Below, piece by piece: positions 16,694 to 25,777 of a stretch of DNA of 57,385 nt. The position numbers and the translations under genes are program-made. The notes under the pieces are model-generated. The model did not search any database and was not told the DNA's origin. It saw nothing but the letters and a program-made list of their open reading frames with translations. The stretch's first letter is position 1; each line of letters begins with the position of its first letter. The stretch comes from Methylococcaceae bacterium (GTDB taxonomy: Bacteria > Pseudomonadota > Gammaproteobacteria > Methylococcales > Methylomonadaceae), in the NCBI GenBank assembly GCA_021647145.1, contig JAKIVF010000005.1, forward strand, positions 1 to 57,385. Reading direction: 5' to 3'.

Positions 16694-17701
16694 ATGCAAC
16701 ATAATAACATCATTTTCCCTAGCACACGCATGAGAAGAATGCGTTCTCACGATTTTTCTCGTCAATTAATGCGTGAAAACAACTTAACCGTTAATGATCT
16801 TATCTATCCTATGTTTGTTATTGAAGGAAACAATCAAAGAGAAAAAATACCTTCTATGCCTAATATTGAAAGGCTTTCGGTTGACTTAATACTGAAAGAA
16901 GCAGACCTATTAACCCAGTTAGGAGTCCCTGCAATAGCCTTATTCCCTGTTACAACGCCTGAAAAAAAATCTGATAATGCAAAAGAAGCATATAACTCTG
17001 AAGGTCTGGCTCAGCGTTGTGTTAAAGCTCTAAAAAAATCTTTTCCAGATCTAGGAATAATTACTGATGTCGCCTTAGACCCTTTTACTACGCACGGGCA
17101 AGATGGACTTGTTAATAGTGAAGGCTATGTGATGAATGACGAAACAATAGAAGTCTTATGCAAGCAAGCTCTCTCTCATGCTGAAGCAGGTGTTGATATT
17201 GTTGCCCCTTCAGATATGATGGATGGTCGAATTGGCGCGATAAGGACTATTTTAGAATCTAACAACTTTATTAACACTCAAATTCTAGCCTATTCAGCAA
17301 AATACGCTTCAAGCTTTTATGGTCCTTTTCGCGATGCCGTAGGGTCATCTTCAAACCTAGGAAAAAGCAATAAATACAGTTATCAAATGGATCCTGCCAA
17401 CTCAAATGAAGCATTACGGGAAATTGAATTAGATTTACAGGAAGGCGCAGATATAATTATGATCAAACCTGGCATGCCTTATCTGGATATTATTCGTCGA
17501 GCTAAAGAGCAGTTTGCAGCCCCCACTTTTGCCTATCAGGTTAGTGGTGAGTATGCCATGTTAAAAGCAGCCTCTATCAATGGCTGGCTTGATGAAAAAC
17601 AAGTTGTTCTAGAGTCTTTACTTTCCTTTAAAAGAGCGGGAAGTGATGCCATATTGACCTACTATGCAAAACCAATAGCACAATGGCTGCAAAAACAATA
17701 A
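16694..17701 (+). CDS. hemB: Delta-aminolevulinic acid dehydratase (porphobilinogen synthase)
   Basis: The 335-residue enzyme condenses two 5-aminolevulinate molecules to porphobilinogen in heme biosynthesis. Both Schiff-base lysines are seen: AYSAKYASSFYGPFRD (about 200) and IMIKPGMPYLDI (about 252). The metal region reads DVALDPFTTHGQDG, without the cysteine triad of zinc enzymes, so it belongs to the magnesium-dependent class like the Pseudomonas enzyme. The N-terminal RMRRMR stretch and length are standard. ATG 16694. The gene is followed by a small membrane protein gene and aroE on the same strand. Confidence 0.96.
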   Translation: MQHNNIIFPSTRMRRMRSHDFSRQLMRENNLTVNDLIYPMFVIEGNNQREKIPSMPNIERLSVDLILKEADLLTQLGVPAIALFPVTTPEKKSDNAKEAYNSEGLAQRCVKALKKSFPDLGIITDVALDPFTTHGQDGLVNSEGYVMNDETIEVLCKQALSHAEAGVDIVAPSDMMDGRIGAIRTILESNNFINTQILAYSAKYASSFYGPFRDAVGSSSNLGKSNKYSYQMDPANSNEALREIELDLQEGADIIMIKPGMPYLDIIRRAKEQFAAPTFAYQVSGEYAMLKAASINGWLDEKQVVLESLLSFKRAGSDAILTYYAKPIAQWLQKQ

Positions 17702-17761
17702 CATACACTATATCTTAGTCTATACTCAATAATAATAACAAAAATCAATACGAGAATCATC

Positions 17762-18140
17762 ATGCACGAAGCCCAATTCATTAGCGGAAAAATAAAATTT
17801 CATGCTGAAGAAGGTATTTTATTTTTTCTTCTTATTTTATACCTTGCAGGCATCGCTATAACTGACTACTCTCCAGATGATGGCTATTGGCTAATCATGG
17901 TTTTTGTTTTTGCACTTTTTGCCAGCCTGGTTATCTTACTACTACTTTCATTAGCTACTATGCTTGATGGTTTACGTATTGGTTGGTGCTTTAGTCAGGT
18001 AGGGCTATACCTTGGAATTTCATCAGTTATTCGATGTTTTTTATGGTCCTATTATGTGGTTAGATACGCTGATCGCAATAATAATAGTTGCTGCTACCTT
18101 TTTTTGGGAATACTGGATGGATAAACGAGAAAACTTATGA
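17762..18140 (+). pseudogene. Small membrane protein gene with an apparent frameshift
   Basis: The frame from ATG 17762 reads through two membrane helices (ILFFLLILYLAGIAI and a second ending ILLLLSLATM) to about residue 80, then turns into unlikely sequence ending at 18124. Dropping one G from the GGG at 18002-18004 restores a protein-like tail, SQVGYTLEFHQLFDVFYGPI then a third helix (WLDTLIAIIIVAATFF) and WEYWMDKRENL. That tail ends in TGA at 18138-18140, overlapping the aroE ATG as ATGA, which supports it as the true C-terminus. The repaired protein has 125 residues. The family is not recognised. Whether the extra G is real or a sequencing error cannot be told here. Confidence 0.7.
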
Positions 18141-18976
18141 CTACAACTGACCATTATGCAGTTTTTGGACACCCTATTAATCACAGTAAATCACCCCGTA
18201 TCCATCAATTATTTGCAGAACAAACGCAACAAAAAATAACTTATGACGCGCAAGATGTGCCTGCAGACCATTTTGAACAAGCCATTAGGTCATTTTTCAA
18301 GCAAGGAGGAAAAGGCTTAAACTGTACTGTTCCTTTAAAAGAACTAGCTTGGCAACAAGCTGATAGTCTTTCTCAACGTGCCAAATTTAGTAAAGCAGTC
18401 AATACATTGGTACTCCAAGAAGATGGATCAATTTTGGGTGATAATACTGATGGTCTTGGCTTAGTAGCTGACTTGACTATTAATCATTCTATTGCTTTAT
18501 TAAACAGTAGAATTTTATTACTAGGTGCTGGTGGTGCTAGTCGAGGTATTATCAGCCCTCTGATGGAAAAATCACCCAAGCAACTTGTTATTGTTAATCG
18601 AACTGTAGACAAAGCAATCACCCTGAGCCATGAATTTTCTCAACTAGGGGATATTTATGGATGCAGTTACGATGACATCAAAAATGACCAGTTTGACCTT
18701 ATTATAAATGCAACATCTGCCAGCCTATCAGGTGAATTGCCTCCCCTGCCTGACAATATACTTGCTCAAAAAGGCTGCTGTTATGATCTAGCTTACGGAA
18801 ACAAACCTACTACATTCGTCAACTGGGGATTAGCGCATAATGCGGAAAAAAGTCTTGATGGTCTTGGTATGCTGGTAGAGCAAGCTGCCGAAGCCTTTTA
18901 TATTTGGCGTAAAATACGCCCTGAAACAAGACAAATTATTGATCTGTTAAATTCAGAACGAAAAAATATAAAATAA
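18137..18976 (+). CDS. aroE: Shikimate dehydrogenase (NADP+)
   Basis: The 279-residue enzyme reduces 3-dehydroshikimate to shikimate in the chorismate pathway. The shikimate-binding N-terminus reads YAVFGHPINHSKSPRIHQLF. The catalytic Lys and Asp lie in NCTVPLKE (about 56-63) and LGDNTDG (about 96-102). The NADP site is LLGAGGASRGII, followed by VNRT for phosphate binding. The C-terminal GLGMLVEQAAEAFYIW is also standard. The ATG overlaps the stop of the repaired upstream membrane protein gene, implying coupled translation. It is convergent with the carbonic anhydrase-like gene, 20 bases away. Confidence 0.95.
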   Translation: MTTTDHYAVFGHPINHSKSPRIHQLFAEQTQQKITYDAQDVPADHFEQAIRSFFKQGGKGLNCTVPLKELAWQQADSLSQRAKFSKAVNTLVLQEDGSILGDNTDGLGLVADLTINHSIALLNSRILLLGAGGASRGIISPLMEKSPKQLVIVNRTVDKAITLSHEFSQLGDIYGCSYDDIKNDQFDLIINATSASLSGELPPLPDNILAQKGCCYDLAYGNKPTTFVNWGLAHNAEKSLDGLGMLVEQAAEAFYIWRKIRPETRQIIDLLNSERKNIK

Positions 18977-18996
18977 AACTTATTAAATCCCCTCTC

Positions 18997-19524
18997 CTAA
19001 CCTTTCATATAATCATCTTTTAAATCAATATAATGCTTATAAGAATATTCCAGAAACTTCTTTTCTGATTCTTTCAAAGGCCTCATTTGCTTGGCTGGCA
19101 CCCCGACATATAAATAACCTCCCTCAAGTTTCTTACCAGGTGAAACCAATGCTCCTGCACCTAACATTACATAATCTTCCAATACAGCATCATCCAAAAT
19201 AATAGCACCAATACCAATCAAACAATAATCACCTACTGTACAGGCATGTACAACGGCCTTATGACCAATCGTTACTCCTTTTCCTATAGTTAATGGGTGT
19301 CCATTTTCAGAATAATCACCGGCATGAGAAACGTGCAATACTGAGCCATCTTGAACATTTGTACCTTCTCCAATACAAATGCTTTCTACATCTCCTCTAA
19401 CAACAGCGGCAGGCCAAATAGAAACATCGTCTCCCAAAATTACATCACCTATTACTACAGCCGTTTCATCAATATAAACATGCGCGCCTATTTTAGGCTG
19501 ACTATTTTTAAATTTCCTCAACAT
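18997..19524 (-). CDS. Gamma-carbonic anhydrase-like hexapeptide-repeat protein (YrdA family)
   Basis: The protein has 175 residues from ATG 19524, chosen over GTG 19527 because GGAGAG stands six bases upstream. It folds as a left-handed beta helix of hexapeptide repeats. The metal ligands of gamma carbonic anhydrases are present: histidines in LHVSHAGD (about 68) and IGHKAVVHAC (about 93-98). VRGDVESI and NVQDGSVLH are also conserved. The C-terminal helix follows YVGVPAKQMRPL. Members of the YrdA branch bind zinc but often have little measured carbonic anhydrase activity, so enzyme function is uncertain. It lies next to aroE, as yrdA does in E. coli. Confidence 0.9.
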   Translation of the reverse strand: MLRKFKNSQPKIGAHVYIDETAVVIGDVILGDDVSIWPAAVVRGDVESICIGEGTNVQDGSVLHVSHAGDYSENGHPLTIGKGVTIGHKAVVHACTVGDYCLIGIGAIILDDAVLEDYVMLGAGALVSPGKKLEGGYLYVGVPAKQMRPLKESEKKFLEYSYKHYIDLKDDYMKG

Positions 19525-19697
19525 CACAATCTCTCCATATCTTTACTATAATCATAACAAACAATCTAGATTATCCTAAAAAAATCAGTTAAACATACTT
19601 TTTGTGAAAAACCTGATGATGCTCTTGGTATTCAGCGGTTTGGGTAACAATATAGCATTCAACTAATTTTTTCTAGGATTATACCGAGGATATTAAA

Positions 19698-20702
19698 ATG
19701 GCTTTACTCAACGGAATCAAAAGACAATTACGATCAGTTATCGAGTGGAAAGACGCTCCAGAGAATATATTAATGTCTCAATGGACTGAAAATGGAGATG
19801 AAATCAAGAATGCATCAAAACTAATTGTTGGCCCAGGCCAAGGTTGTATTTTTGTCTACGAAGGAAAAATACAATCTGTGATTGAAGAAGAATGCTTAAT
19901 TGATTTAAAAACATCTAATATTCCTTTTTGGACCACCATCAAAAAATTTATGCAATTTTTTGAAAGTGAACACAAAGTAAGCATTTACTTTTTTAAAAGA
20001 AGTAAAGTTCTGGATCAAAAATGGGGAACAACGTCTGTCATTAAATATGATGACCCAAAATATAAGTTTCCCGTAGGCTTAAAAGCTTATGGAAATTACA
20101 GTTATCGTATCTACGATCCCCTAAACTTCTTTGTGAATATAGTGGGTAATCAAATTAGTTTTTATGTTGATGACTTTAGAGACACTTTATCGGCTCGTAT
20201 TATCGCCCCCATAAGTGACTACTTAGCAGAAAGTAAATACAGCTATGCAGAAATAGATGCCAACAGAGAGGAAATTGCGCGAGGCATATCCATTAAATTG
20301 TCGATCATTTTTCGCAAACTTGGTTTTGATATTACCGACTTTAAAATAGAAGGAACCGACTTTGATGACGAAACCTTAAAACGCATCAACCGAATTGCAG
20401 ATTTAACCGCTGAAGCACAAGCAGCAAAAGCAGTAGGTCTTGATTATGCAAAAGTCCAACAATTAGAAGCTATGCGAGAAGCTGCAAAAAATGAAGGGGG
20501 CGGAGCCGGTATTGGAATGGGGATGGGAGCCGGCATTGGATTAGGCCAAAGCATGGCGCAATCAATGTTTGAACCTAATAAACCACACTCTGAACCGACC
20601 TCCATAGAAAAACTGAAGCAATTAAAACATATTTTTGAAGCTGACCTGATTACTGAACAAGAATATTCTAAGAAAAAACAAAGTATTTTAGAGCAAATAT
20701 AG
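19698..20702 (+). CDS. SPFH-domain protein with C-terminal SHOCT motif
   Basis: The 334-residue protein belongs to the YdjI-like (virion-core-type) SPFH/band 7 family. N-terminal WKDAPENILMSQW and SKLIVGPGQGCIFVYEGKI are typical. The body (about 40-240) is the SPFH domain, followed by a Gly/Met-rich linker (GGGAGIGMGMGAGIGLGQ, about 260-280). A SHOCT-like helical hairpin ends it (IEKLKQLKHIFEADLITEQEY). No membrane helix is evident. SPFH proteins form membrane-associated oligomers linked to envelope stress. The ATG follows GAGGA. The zinc-ribbon gene starts two bases after its stop, so the pair is almost certainly co-translated. Confidence 0.83.
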   Translation: MALLNGIKRQLRSVIEWKDAPENILMSQWTENGDEIKNASKLIVGPGQGCIFVYEGKIQSVIEEECLIDLKTSNIPFWTTIKKFMQFFESEHKVSIYFFKRSKVLDQKWGTTSVIKYDDPKYKFPVGLKAYGNYSYRIYDPLNFFVNIVGNQISFYVDDFRDTLSARIIAPISDYLAESKYSYAEIDANREEIARGISIKLSIIFRKLGFDITDFKIEGTDFDDETLKRINRIADLTAEAQAAKAVGLDYAKVQQLEAMREAAKNEGGGAGIGMGMGAGIGLGQSMAQSMFEPNKPHSEPTSIEKLKQLKHIFEADLITEQEYSKKKQSILEQI

Positions 20703-20703
20703 C

Positions 20704-21375
20704 ATGGCAAATTGTAGTCGCTGTTCCGCCCCTTTGCCCTCAAATATCAATCGCTGCAAATATTGTAACGTTCGAAATGATATTGATCTACACAACAAAC
20801 ATTCATACGCCGTCACAACCCATAAATCAGATCGAATCTGTCCCCATTGTAATGATGCTCTTCAAACTATCACGCTTAATTTAAAAAAGCCCTTTGAGAT
20901 AGAACGATGTGAAGGTTGTTTCGGACTTTTTTTTGACCCAGGTGAAATAAATATATTACTAGAAAGCTCCGTTACCAATATCTTTGATATAAATTTAGAG
21001 CTTATTTCCAATATCAATAAAGATCGTTATAAAAAAAAGAAAAAATTCACCTACATTAAATGCCCCGTTTGTTTCACATTAATGAATAGAGTTAATTTTG
21101 GTCATCGAAGTGGTGTGATTATTGACCAATGTAAAAAACATGGAATATGGACTGATAGTGGTGAAATTACTCATCTAATGGAATGGAAAAAAGCAGGCGG
21201 TGAATTATTGCACAAAAAAAACCAGAAACAAGTAAAAAAGAAAAAAATGACTTCAACATCAAAGACTAGCACCAAACAGTCTCCTGATTATATTTTCCAA
21301 TCCCAACAAACCACTATGGTAGAAACGGATTTACTTGTAGCCCTAAGTTCCTTGGTCTATAAGCTTTTTACTTAG
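20704..21375 (+). CDS. Zinc-ribbon (TFIIB-type) protein partnered with SPFH
   Basis: The 223-residue protein has three zinc-binding units: CSRCSAP...CKYCN at 4-22, CPHCND...CEGCFGLFFDPGE at about 47-80, and CPVC...CKKHGIWTDSGE at about 118-150. The last two match zf-TFIIB repeats, with the C..C-G-hydrophobic-DxGE pattern. A Lys/Ser/Thr-rich linker leads to a hydrophobic C-terminal segment (about 205-222). It begins immediately after the SPFH gene. In Bacillus subtilis ydjG (zinc-ribbon) and ydjI (SPFH) are likewise linked in the envelope-stress operon ydjFGHI. A shared role here is inferred from that parallel. Confidence 0.78.
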   Translation: MANCSRCSAPLPSNINRCKYCNVRNDIDLHNKHSYAVTTHKSDRICPHCNDALQTITLNLKKPFEIERCEGCFGLFFDPGEINILLESSVTNIFDINLELISNINKDRYKKKKKFTYIKCPVCFTLMNRVNFGHRSGVIIDQCKKHGIWTDSGEITHLMEWKKAGGELLHKKNQKQVKKKKMTSTSKTSTKQSPDYIFQSQQTTMVETDLLVALSSLVYKLFT

Positions 21376-21590
21376 GCAACTGAAAATAAATAAATAACTC
21401 ACCCATCTTATTTACACTAAAGCATAAGAAGCACTAAAGGGAGTCTCTATTAATTGATGAATGGAGGTACCCTAAAGCTTTTCTAGGTTTTTTTATCCGC
21501 AGTCGAACTTCTTGCTTCGGTTAAATAGCCCACTATGCGCCCTACACAACAAGATTGATACAAACAAAACTTCTTCATAAAATGGATGAG
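21376..21590. other. Convergent intergenic region holding repeat copy B
   Basis: No gene is seen. It contains dispersed repeat copy B (21429-21476) and a TTTTTTTAT tract after it. The remainder is AT-rich sequence of no recognised type. Confidence 0.5.
21429..21476. repeat. Dispersed intergenic repeat, copy B
   Basis: AGAAGCACTAAAGGGAGTCT then CTATTAATTGATGAATGGAG and GTACCCTAAA. It aligns over its whole length with copy A at 2828-2878 and shares the pairing arms CTCTATT/AATGGAG. It lies between convergent genes. Confidence 0.6.
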
Positions 21591-22937
21591 TTATTTTTTT
21601 CCAGCGGCCTTAAGTAAAATATTATGAGGAGCTGGTACTTCCCAAGTACAAAGCCAATCTTTATGGTTTGTTGTTTTTTTCAGAAGAACCTCTTTAATTT
21701 TAATCAAACACAGATTGTCTTTAACTATTATTTCACTCACAGCTTGATCTATGGATTCAGTATCTTCCTCTTTTATTCTAAAATCAGTTTTTATTGAATT
21801 CAGCTTATTTTTTAATTGTATATTGGATATATCGCTGAATTGAACATGATAAAAAACAAATTCCTTAGGCCCACCCCGTTCCTCTAACTTTTCTGAAAGA
21901 TTATCTATTGTATTTTCACGATTAATGGATAAAAGACTGTCAGAACTATCTATAAAGTTTAAGTCAACGGCATAGTCCAAAGTTTTCCTGCCATCATATT
22001 CAGATGAACTAACGCCAGCTCCTTCTGTATATGAATCGACAAGTATAACGATAATCTTTTTGTATTTTCCCTTGTTCTTATCAATAATTTTTTCAACACT
22101 TTTTAAACCAAGGTTATCAGAATTACCCCCATCAAAAACATGAACGTACTTATCATCTACTGAATGAAAGTCTTTTAACGTCATATAATTAAACGCACCT
22201 GGAAAAGATGCTGTCGCCATGACGGCTCTGGACACTTTATATTCATTAATATCTGAATTAATTTTTTCAAACTGTTCTTGGGTAAAAGTAAAAATTGACG
22301 AAAAGTCACCTATTGTCCCGTTTGTTGAATTAAGGACAATATTAGGTCTAGAATGGTTTATATCCTTGAATTTAAGATCAAAACCATAGAATTTCATATC
22401 GAACAGATTATCTGCCAATGTCTGCGCCATCATGTCTGATCTATCAAATGCCGTGAACCAAAATTTCACAATATTTGTTGGCCAAAACCAACTTAGCAAC
22501 CATTTTCGTCTAAAGTTTAAAGACATTAAATTCGTTACAGTTTCTCGATCCCAAGCCTGATTAAATCGCCTCTCTTTAGATTTATCTTCAAGGTCTTTTG
22601 ATGTAACATAAAATGCTGCAGCTAATGAACCGCCAGAAACAGAAGAAATAATATCAACCTCTTCTAATATATTGAGTTTATCTTGTTTAAACACATTTTC
22701 CAGTGCTAACATTATTGAAGCAGAAAAATATGCTGCTCTACTACCACCACCAGATAAAGATAGAATTACTAGTGTTTTTTGATGACTCCCCCTATCCTCG
22801 TTAACAATAAAAGATGCCTTAGACTTCACTATTGGCTGATTAATTTTAATATTTGTGTGTGAAAATTGAGAAAAAGCGCCACAGCCATTAAGACAAAAAA
22901 CAAAACTATAAATTATGATAAGTTTTAGTATTTTCAT
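21591..22937 (-). CDS. Patatin-like phospholipase lipoprotein
   Basis: The 448-residue protein has a lipoprotein signal (FCLNGCG, acylated Cys near 19). The patatin fold follows: the oxyanion loop LSLSGGGSRAAYFS (about 58-71), the nucleophile in SSVSGGSLAAAF (about 98-109), and the catalytic Asp in FDGGNSDNLG (about 268-277). The nucleophile elbow has Ser instead of Gly at its first position (SVSGG), seen in some members. Patatins hydrolyse acyl lipids. A mature protein tethered to the envelope suggests action on membrane lipids of self or others. Substrate unknown. It stands alone, convergent with the zinc-ribbon gene. RBS GGTGGAG before ATG 22937. Confidence 0.85.
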   Translation of the reverse strand: MKILKLIIIYSFVFCLNGCGAFSQFSHTNIKINQPIVKSKASFIVNEDRGSHQKTLVILSLSGGGSRAAYFSASIMLALENVFKQDKLNILEEVDIISSVSGGSLAAAFYVTSKDLEDKSKERRFNQAWDRETVTNLMSLNFRRKWLLSWFWPTNIVKFWFTAFDRSDMMAQTLADNLFDMKFYGFDLKFKDINHSRPNIVLNSTNGTIGDFSSIFTFTQEQFEKINSDINEYKVSRAVMATASFPGAFNYMTLKDFHSVDDKYVHVFDGGNSDNLGLKSVEKIIDKNKGKYKKIIVILVDSYTEGAGVSSSEYDGRKTLDYAVDLNFIDSSDSLLSINRENTIDNLSEKLEERGGPKEFVFYHVQFSDISNIQLKNKLNSIKTDFRIKEEDTESIDQAVSEIIVKDNLCLIKIKEVLLKKTTNHKDWLCTWEVPAPHNILLKAAGKK

Positions 22938-23635
22938 ATCTCCACCTTTTCTTTAGGAATGAGGGTTTATACTTCGTGCAGTCACAAATATGGAATTTAT
23001 AGTAAGTTCATTTTTTTCAATAATAACAACAGTATGGGCAGAAGAAGGTAGAGCAATGTAGTAGTAACAGATGCCAACAACAATTAAAAACTGAGCAAAA
23101 CTTTTTCTCAGTCCCTATACCTTCATCTCTGTAGGTAATACTACTATCAGAAAAATCAACCAACAGAAAACCGAAAACAAGACACGCGGTGTATAACTTG
23201 AAAGTGCTAACGCTTATTTCTTCTGTAGGAATAAAAATAACATTATCCAGTTTCTAGCTGTATTAAGTAATTCACAGAAAACATATGAACTATTCACTTT
23301 TTTAATCGCTGGTGACTATTATACTTCACACGATCACTAATGCTGAATTAACGCTTATAGGTCACTCGATTACGAGTACAAAAGTTATAGAAAGTTGGTT
23401 TTTGTCGATATTACCGACTTAGGAATATAGGGGATGGAGCGGTTACTGAGGCACTAAAAAGGCACATAGCGCAAGCTACGCAACCATTTTAGTAATATAT
23501 TGAATCGGCAAAATAAAAACACATCCGTGACCAAGTAAAATATATTATGATAGCTTAAGGATTTATACGAGGACGGTACGGAAGCCTAGATTTAGTTACA
23601 TAGAATAAATTACATTCTCTATTTACATGCTTAAT
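22938..23635. other. 698-base gene-free stretch with repeat motifs and a hairpin
   Basis: No intact gene is seen. Two copies of the short repeat TTATACTTCRYRCRRTCA lie at 22968-22985 and 23318-23335. A hairpin ACTGAG/CTCAGT (23090-23112) would act as an intrinsic terminator for minus-strand transcripts. Short hydrophobic minus-strand frames between 23113 and 23300 are interrupted by stops and may be remnants. Confidence 0.45.
23086..23112 (-). terminator. Minus-strand intrinsic terminator, distal to fliK
   Basis: Read on the minus strand, ACTGAG, an 11-base loop and CTCAGT are followed by TTTTT. It is over 500 bases after fliK, the nearest upstream minus-strand gene, with no intact gene between. 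Confidence 0.5.
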
Positions 23636-25288
23636 TTAGGCGAAAATACTCAAAATTCCATTGCTTGAAATTGCTCTACCAGCTTCAATTTCATCAGCAA
23701 TTTCCATTTGTTTATCTGCTTGTTCAGCGTTAATCATTTTAGAGTCCCTATTCTTACCATCCCCTGCCCCTTGATCCATTTGATCTGAGTTTCCTGCTTG
23801 TCTTTGACCAGAATCATTTTGAGAAACATTGACATCAACAAGATTAAGTTGTTGGGCTGAGAGCATTTCTCTCAGTTTTGGCAGTGATGCTTCAATGGCT
23901 TCTTTTACAACAGCATGTTGTGCTGTAAAAGCCACTGTTGCCTGATCCTGAGTAACATCTATTTTAATAGTAACCGGCCCTAAATGTTTTGGGTTTAATC
24001 TAAGTTCCGCAGAAGGAATTTCCTGTTTATGCATCCAAATCACTCTTTCACCCATTTCTTTGTTCCATTCTGGATGGGAAAATTGCTTGGTCATAGGAGG
24101 AATTTCAGTTTTATTTTCAGCAATAACTGCTCGATTAAGCATGGCTAATTCTGTTGCAAATTTAGGCGATGCTTTTTCATTATTAAGTTCTACATCTTTG
24201 AGAACAGAATTTTCTAACTTAGTATTTTGCTTAAAGAGTGTAAAAGGATTTTCCTGTCCTGGTTTTCTAGATTCATTTTTCTGTTGAGACAAATCTTGTG
24301 CTTCTATATCTGCAGAAATACCTATCGTATTTTCGGCTATTGTTTTTTTGAGAGAAAAAACATCTTGTTTGATTTCTTGCTCCCCCCTTCCAATCACTTT
24401 AGAGCGAGAAATAATATTTTCAGTTTTTAAAGATTCATCAGTTGGTGTGAAAGTAGACACCTGTTCATTTACAATTAGTAAACTATCGTCTTTATCATGT
24501 CGAGAGTCTAATTGATCAGTTGCTTCATTTTTCTCTTGTAAAAGGATAGAAGCTTTTTGCGTAACCGTTTTTTTAATACTCTCTACATCTAATGCTATAA
24601 GTCCTATTTGGTTTTCTGATCCTTCAAGATTGTCTAAGGTATTTTCTTCCGAAACTGAATCAGCAACCTGCTGTACCTTATCCATGACTTGATCTAGACG
24701 ACTGGCAAGACTAGCAGAAATTGATAAATTCTCTTTCTTTAGTTGCTCATTATCAATATTTACTCTTTTTCCCACATTGAGAGTATCCTCATCCATATTA
24801 TAGCGGTCTATAATTCTTATACCCCCCATGACATTATTAGATAAGCTTTCTTCTACAGCAAGTTTTAATTCCTGTAAGCCTTCGATTATCAGGTCAAGTT
24901 TTTCTTCTTGTTCTGATCTATTATTTTTTATAAGCTCAACTTTTTCAAGTATATTGCTCAACATATTCATAGTATTTTCTAAATCAGAACCTTGATCTAT
25001 TTTTTTATCGGTAGGTAAAATTTTGCCTAATATACTTGAAAGATCTGAAGTAATGCCCTTTTCATTAAGATAACCGGCTAATTCTTGCAGCCCCCCTTCC
25101 GAATTATTTGTCGTTATTGTGTCGATATTATCTGCTAAAACATCGCCGTCATCTGTTCCACTAAGCTGCTTAATTTTCTGCATCAATGCCTCTGAAAACT
25201 CTGTTGAGACTTCTCCTTCAACGCGTTGTATACCCTCTAGGTTTTCACCTGATAACAAAGTATTTACATTTGAACTATCTATATTCAT
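23636..25288 (-). CDS. fliK: Flagellar hook-length control protein FliK
   Basis: The 550-residue protein is the ruler that sets hook length and switches export specificity by contacting FlhB. The long N-terminal part (1 to about 380) is polar, Gln/Asn/Glu-rich and poorly conserved, as usual. The C-terminal Flg_hook domain (about 400-495) carries the characteristic AELRLNPKHLGPVTIKID and VVKEAIEASLPKLREMLSAQ, then LNLVDVNVSQND. A hydrophilic tail ends the chain. It is the last gene of the fliE-K transcript; fliL does not follow, unlike in Vibrio, so the flagellar genes are split at this point. RBS GGAG upstream of ATG 25288. Confidence 0.9.
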   Translation of the reverse strand: MNIDSSNVNTLLSGENLEGIQRVEGEVSTEFSEALMQKIKQLSGTDDGDVLADNIDTITTNNSEGGLQELAGYLNEKGITSDLSSILGKILPTDKKIDQGSDLENTMNMLSNILEKVELIKNNRSEQEEKLDLIIEGLQELKLAVEESLSNNVMGGIRIIDRYNMDEDTLNVGKRVNIDNEQLKKENLSISASLASRLDQVMDKVQQVADSVSEENTLDNLEGSENQIGLIALDVESIKKTVTQKASILLQEKNEATDQLDSRHDKDDSLLIVNEQVSTFTPTDESLKTENIISRSKVIGRGEQEIKQDVFSLKKTIAENTIGISADIEAQDLSQQKNESRKPGQENPFTLFKQNTKLENSVLKDVELNNEKASPKFATELAMLNRAVIAENKTEIPPMTKQFSHPEWNKEMGERVIWMHKQEIPSAELRLNPKHLGPVTIKIDVTQDQATVAFTAQHAVVKEAIEASLPKLREMLSAQQLNLVDVNVSQNDSGQRQAGNSDQMDQGAGDGKNRDSKMINAEQADKQMEIADEIEAGRAISSNGILSIFA

Positions 25289-25314
25289 CCTAATTCTCCA
25301 AAATCTTTACATAC

Positions 25315-25773
25315 CTAGATTAAAGCATTTCCCGTGCCATTTTTACCACCTAACCTTGTAGCTCGATCATCCTGTTCATTTTGTTCTCTTTTCTCTTCTA
25401 TTTTCATTTCTTCTTTGGCAGCTCCATCACAGACTTTTTCTATTCCATTAGTTTTATGGTGATGCATTTCCCAATTTTTTCTAGCCAATAGTATTTTTTT
25501 TTCCATCTGACTAATTTCACTCTTTTGCTCATCAATCGCTTTATCCAGTTTAGAAATAAAAGCTCTAAACTCAATTAGCTTCTGAATATTAATTCTTTTT
25601 TCACTATTTTTATTATGATTATTAATATATTCCTGCTGATACTGTAGTAAATTTTCTAACTGTGTCAGAGCATTCTGTTTTTCTTTTTGAACCTGACCTA
25701 ATGCTTCTAATGCCTTTTTTTCATTTTCAGCATAAAGGTTAACGATAACCTTCAATCGTTGAGATTTTTTCAT
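25315..25773 (-). CDS. fliJ: Flagellar export chaperone FliJ
   Basis: The 152-residue protein is almost entirely coiled coil (about 1-120), with the start MKKSQRLKVIVNLYAENEKK and the middle LLQYQQEYI typical of FliJ. It is the stalk-like soluble component that links the FliI ATPase ring to the FlhA export gate. The C-terminus is a charged, probably disordered tail. It starts four bases after fliI and precedes fliK, the standard order. Confidence 0.87.
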   Translation of the reverse strand: MKKSQRLKVIVNLYAENEKKALEALGQVQKEKQNALTQLENLLQYQQEYINNHNKNSEKRINIQKLIEFRAFISKLDKAIDEQKSEISQMEKKILLARKNWEMHHHKTNGIEKVCDGAAKEEMKIEEKREQNEQDDRATRLGGKNGTGNALI

Positions 25774-25777
25774 TGTT

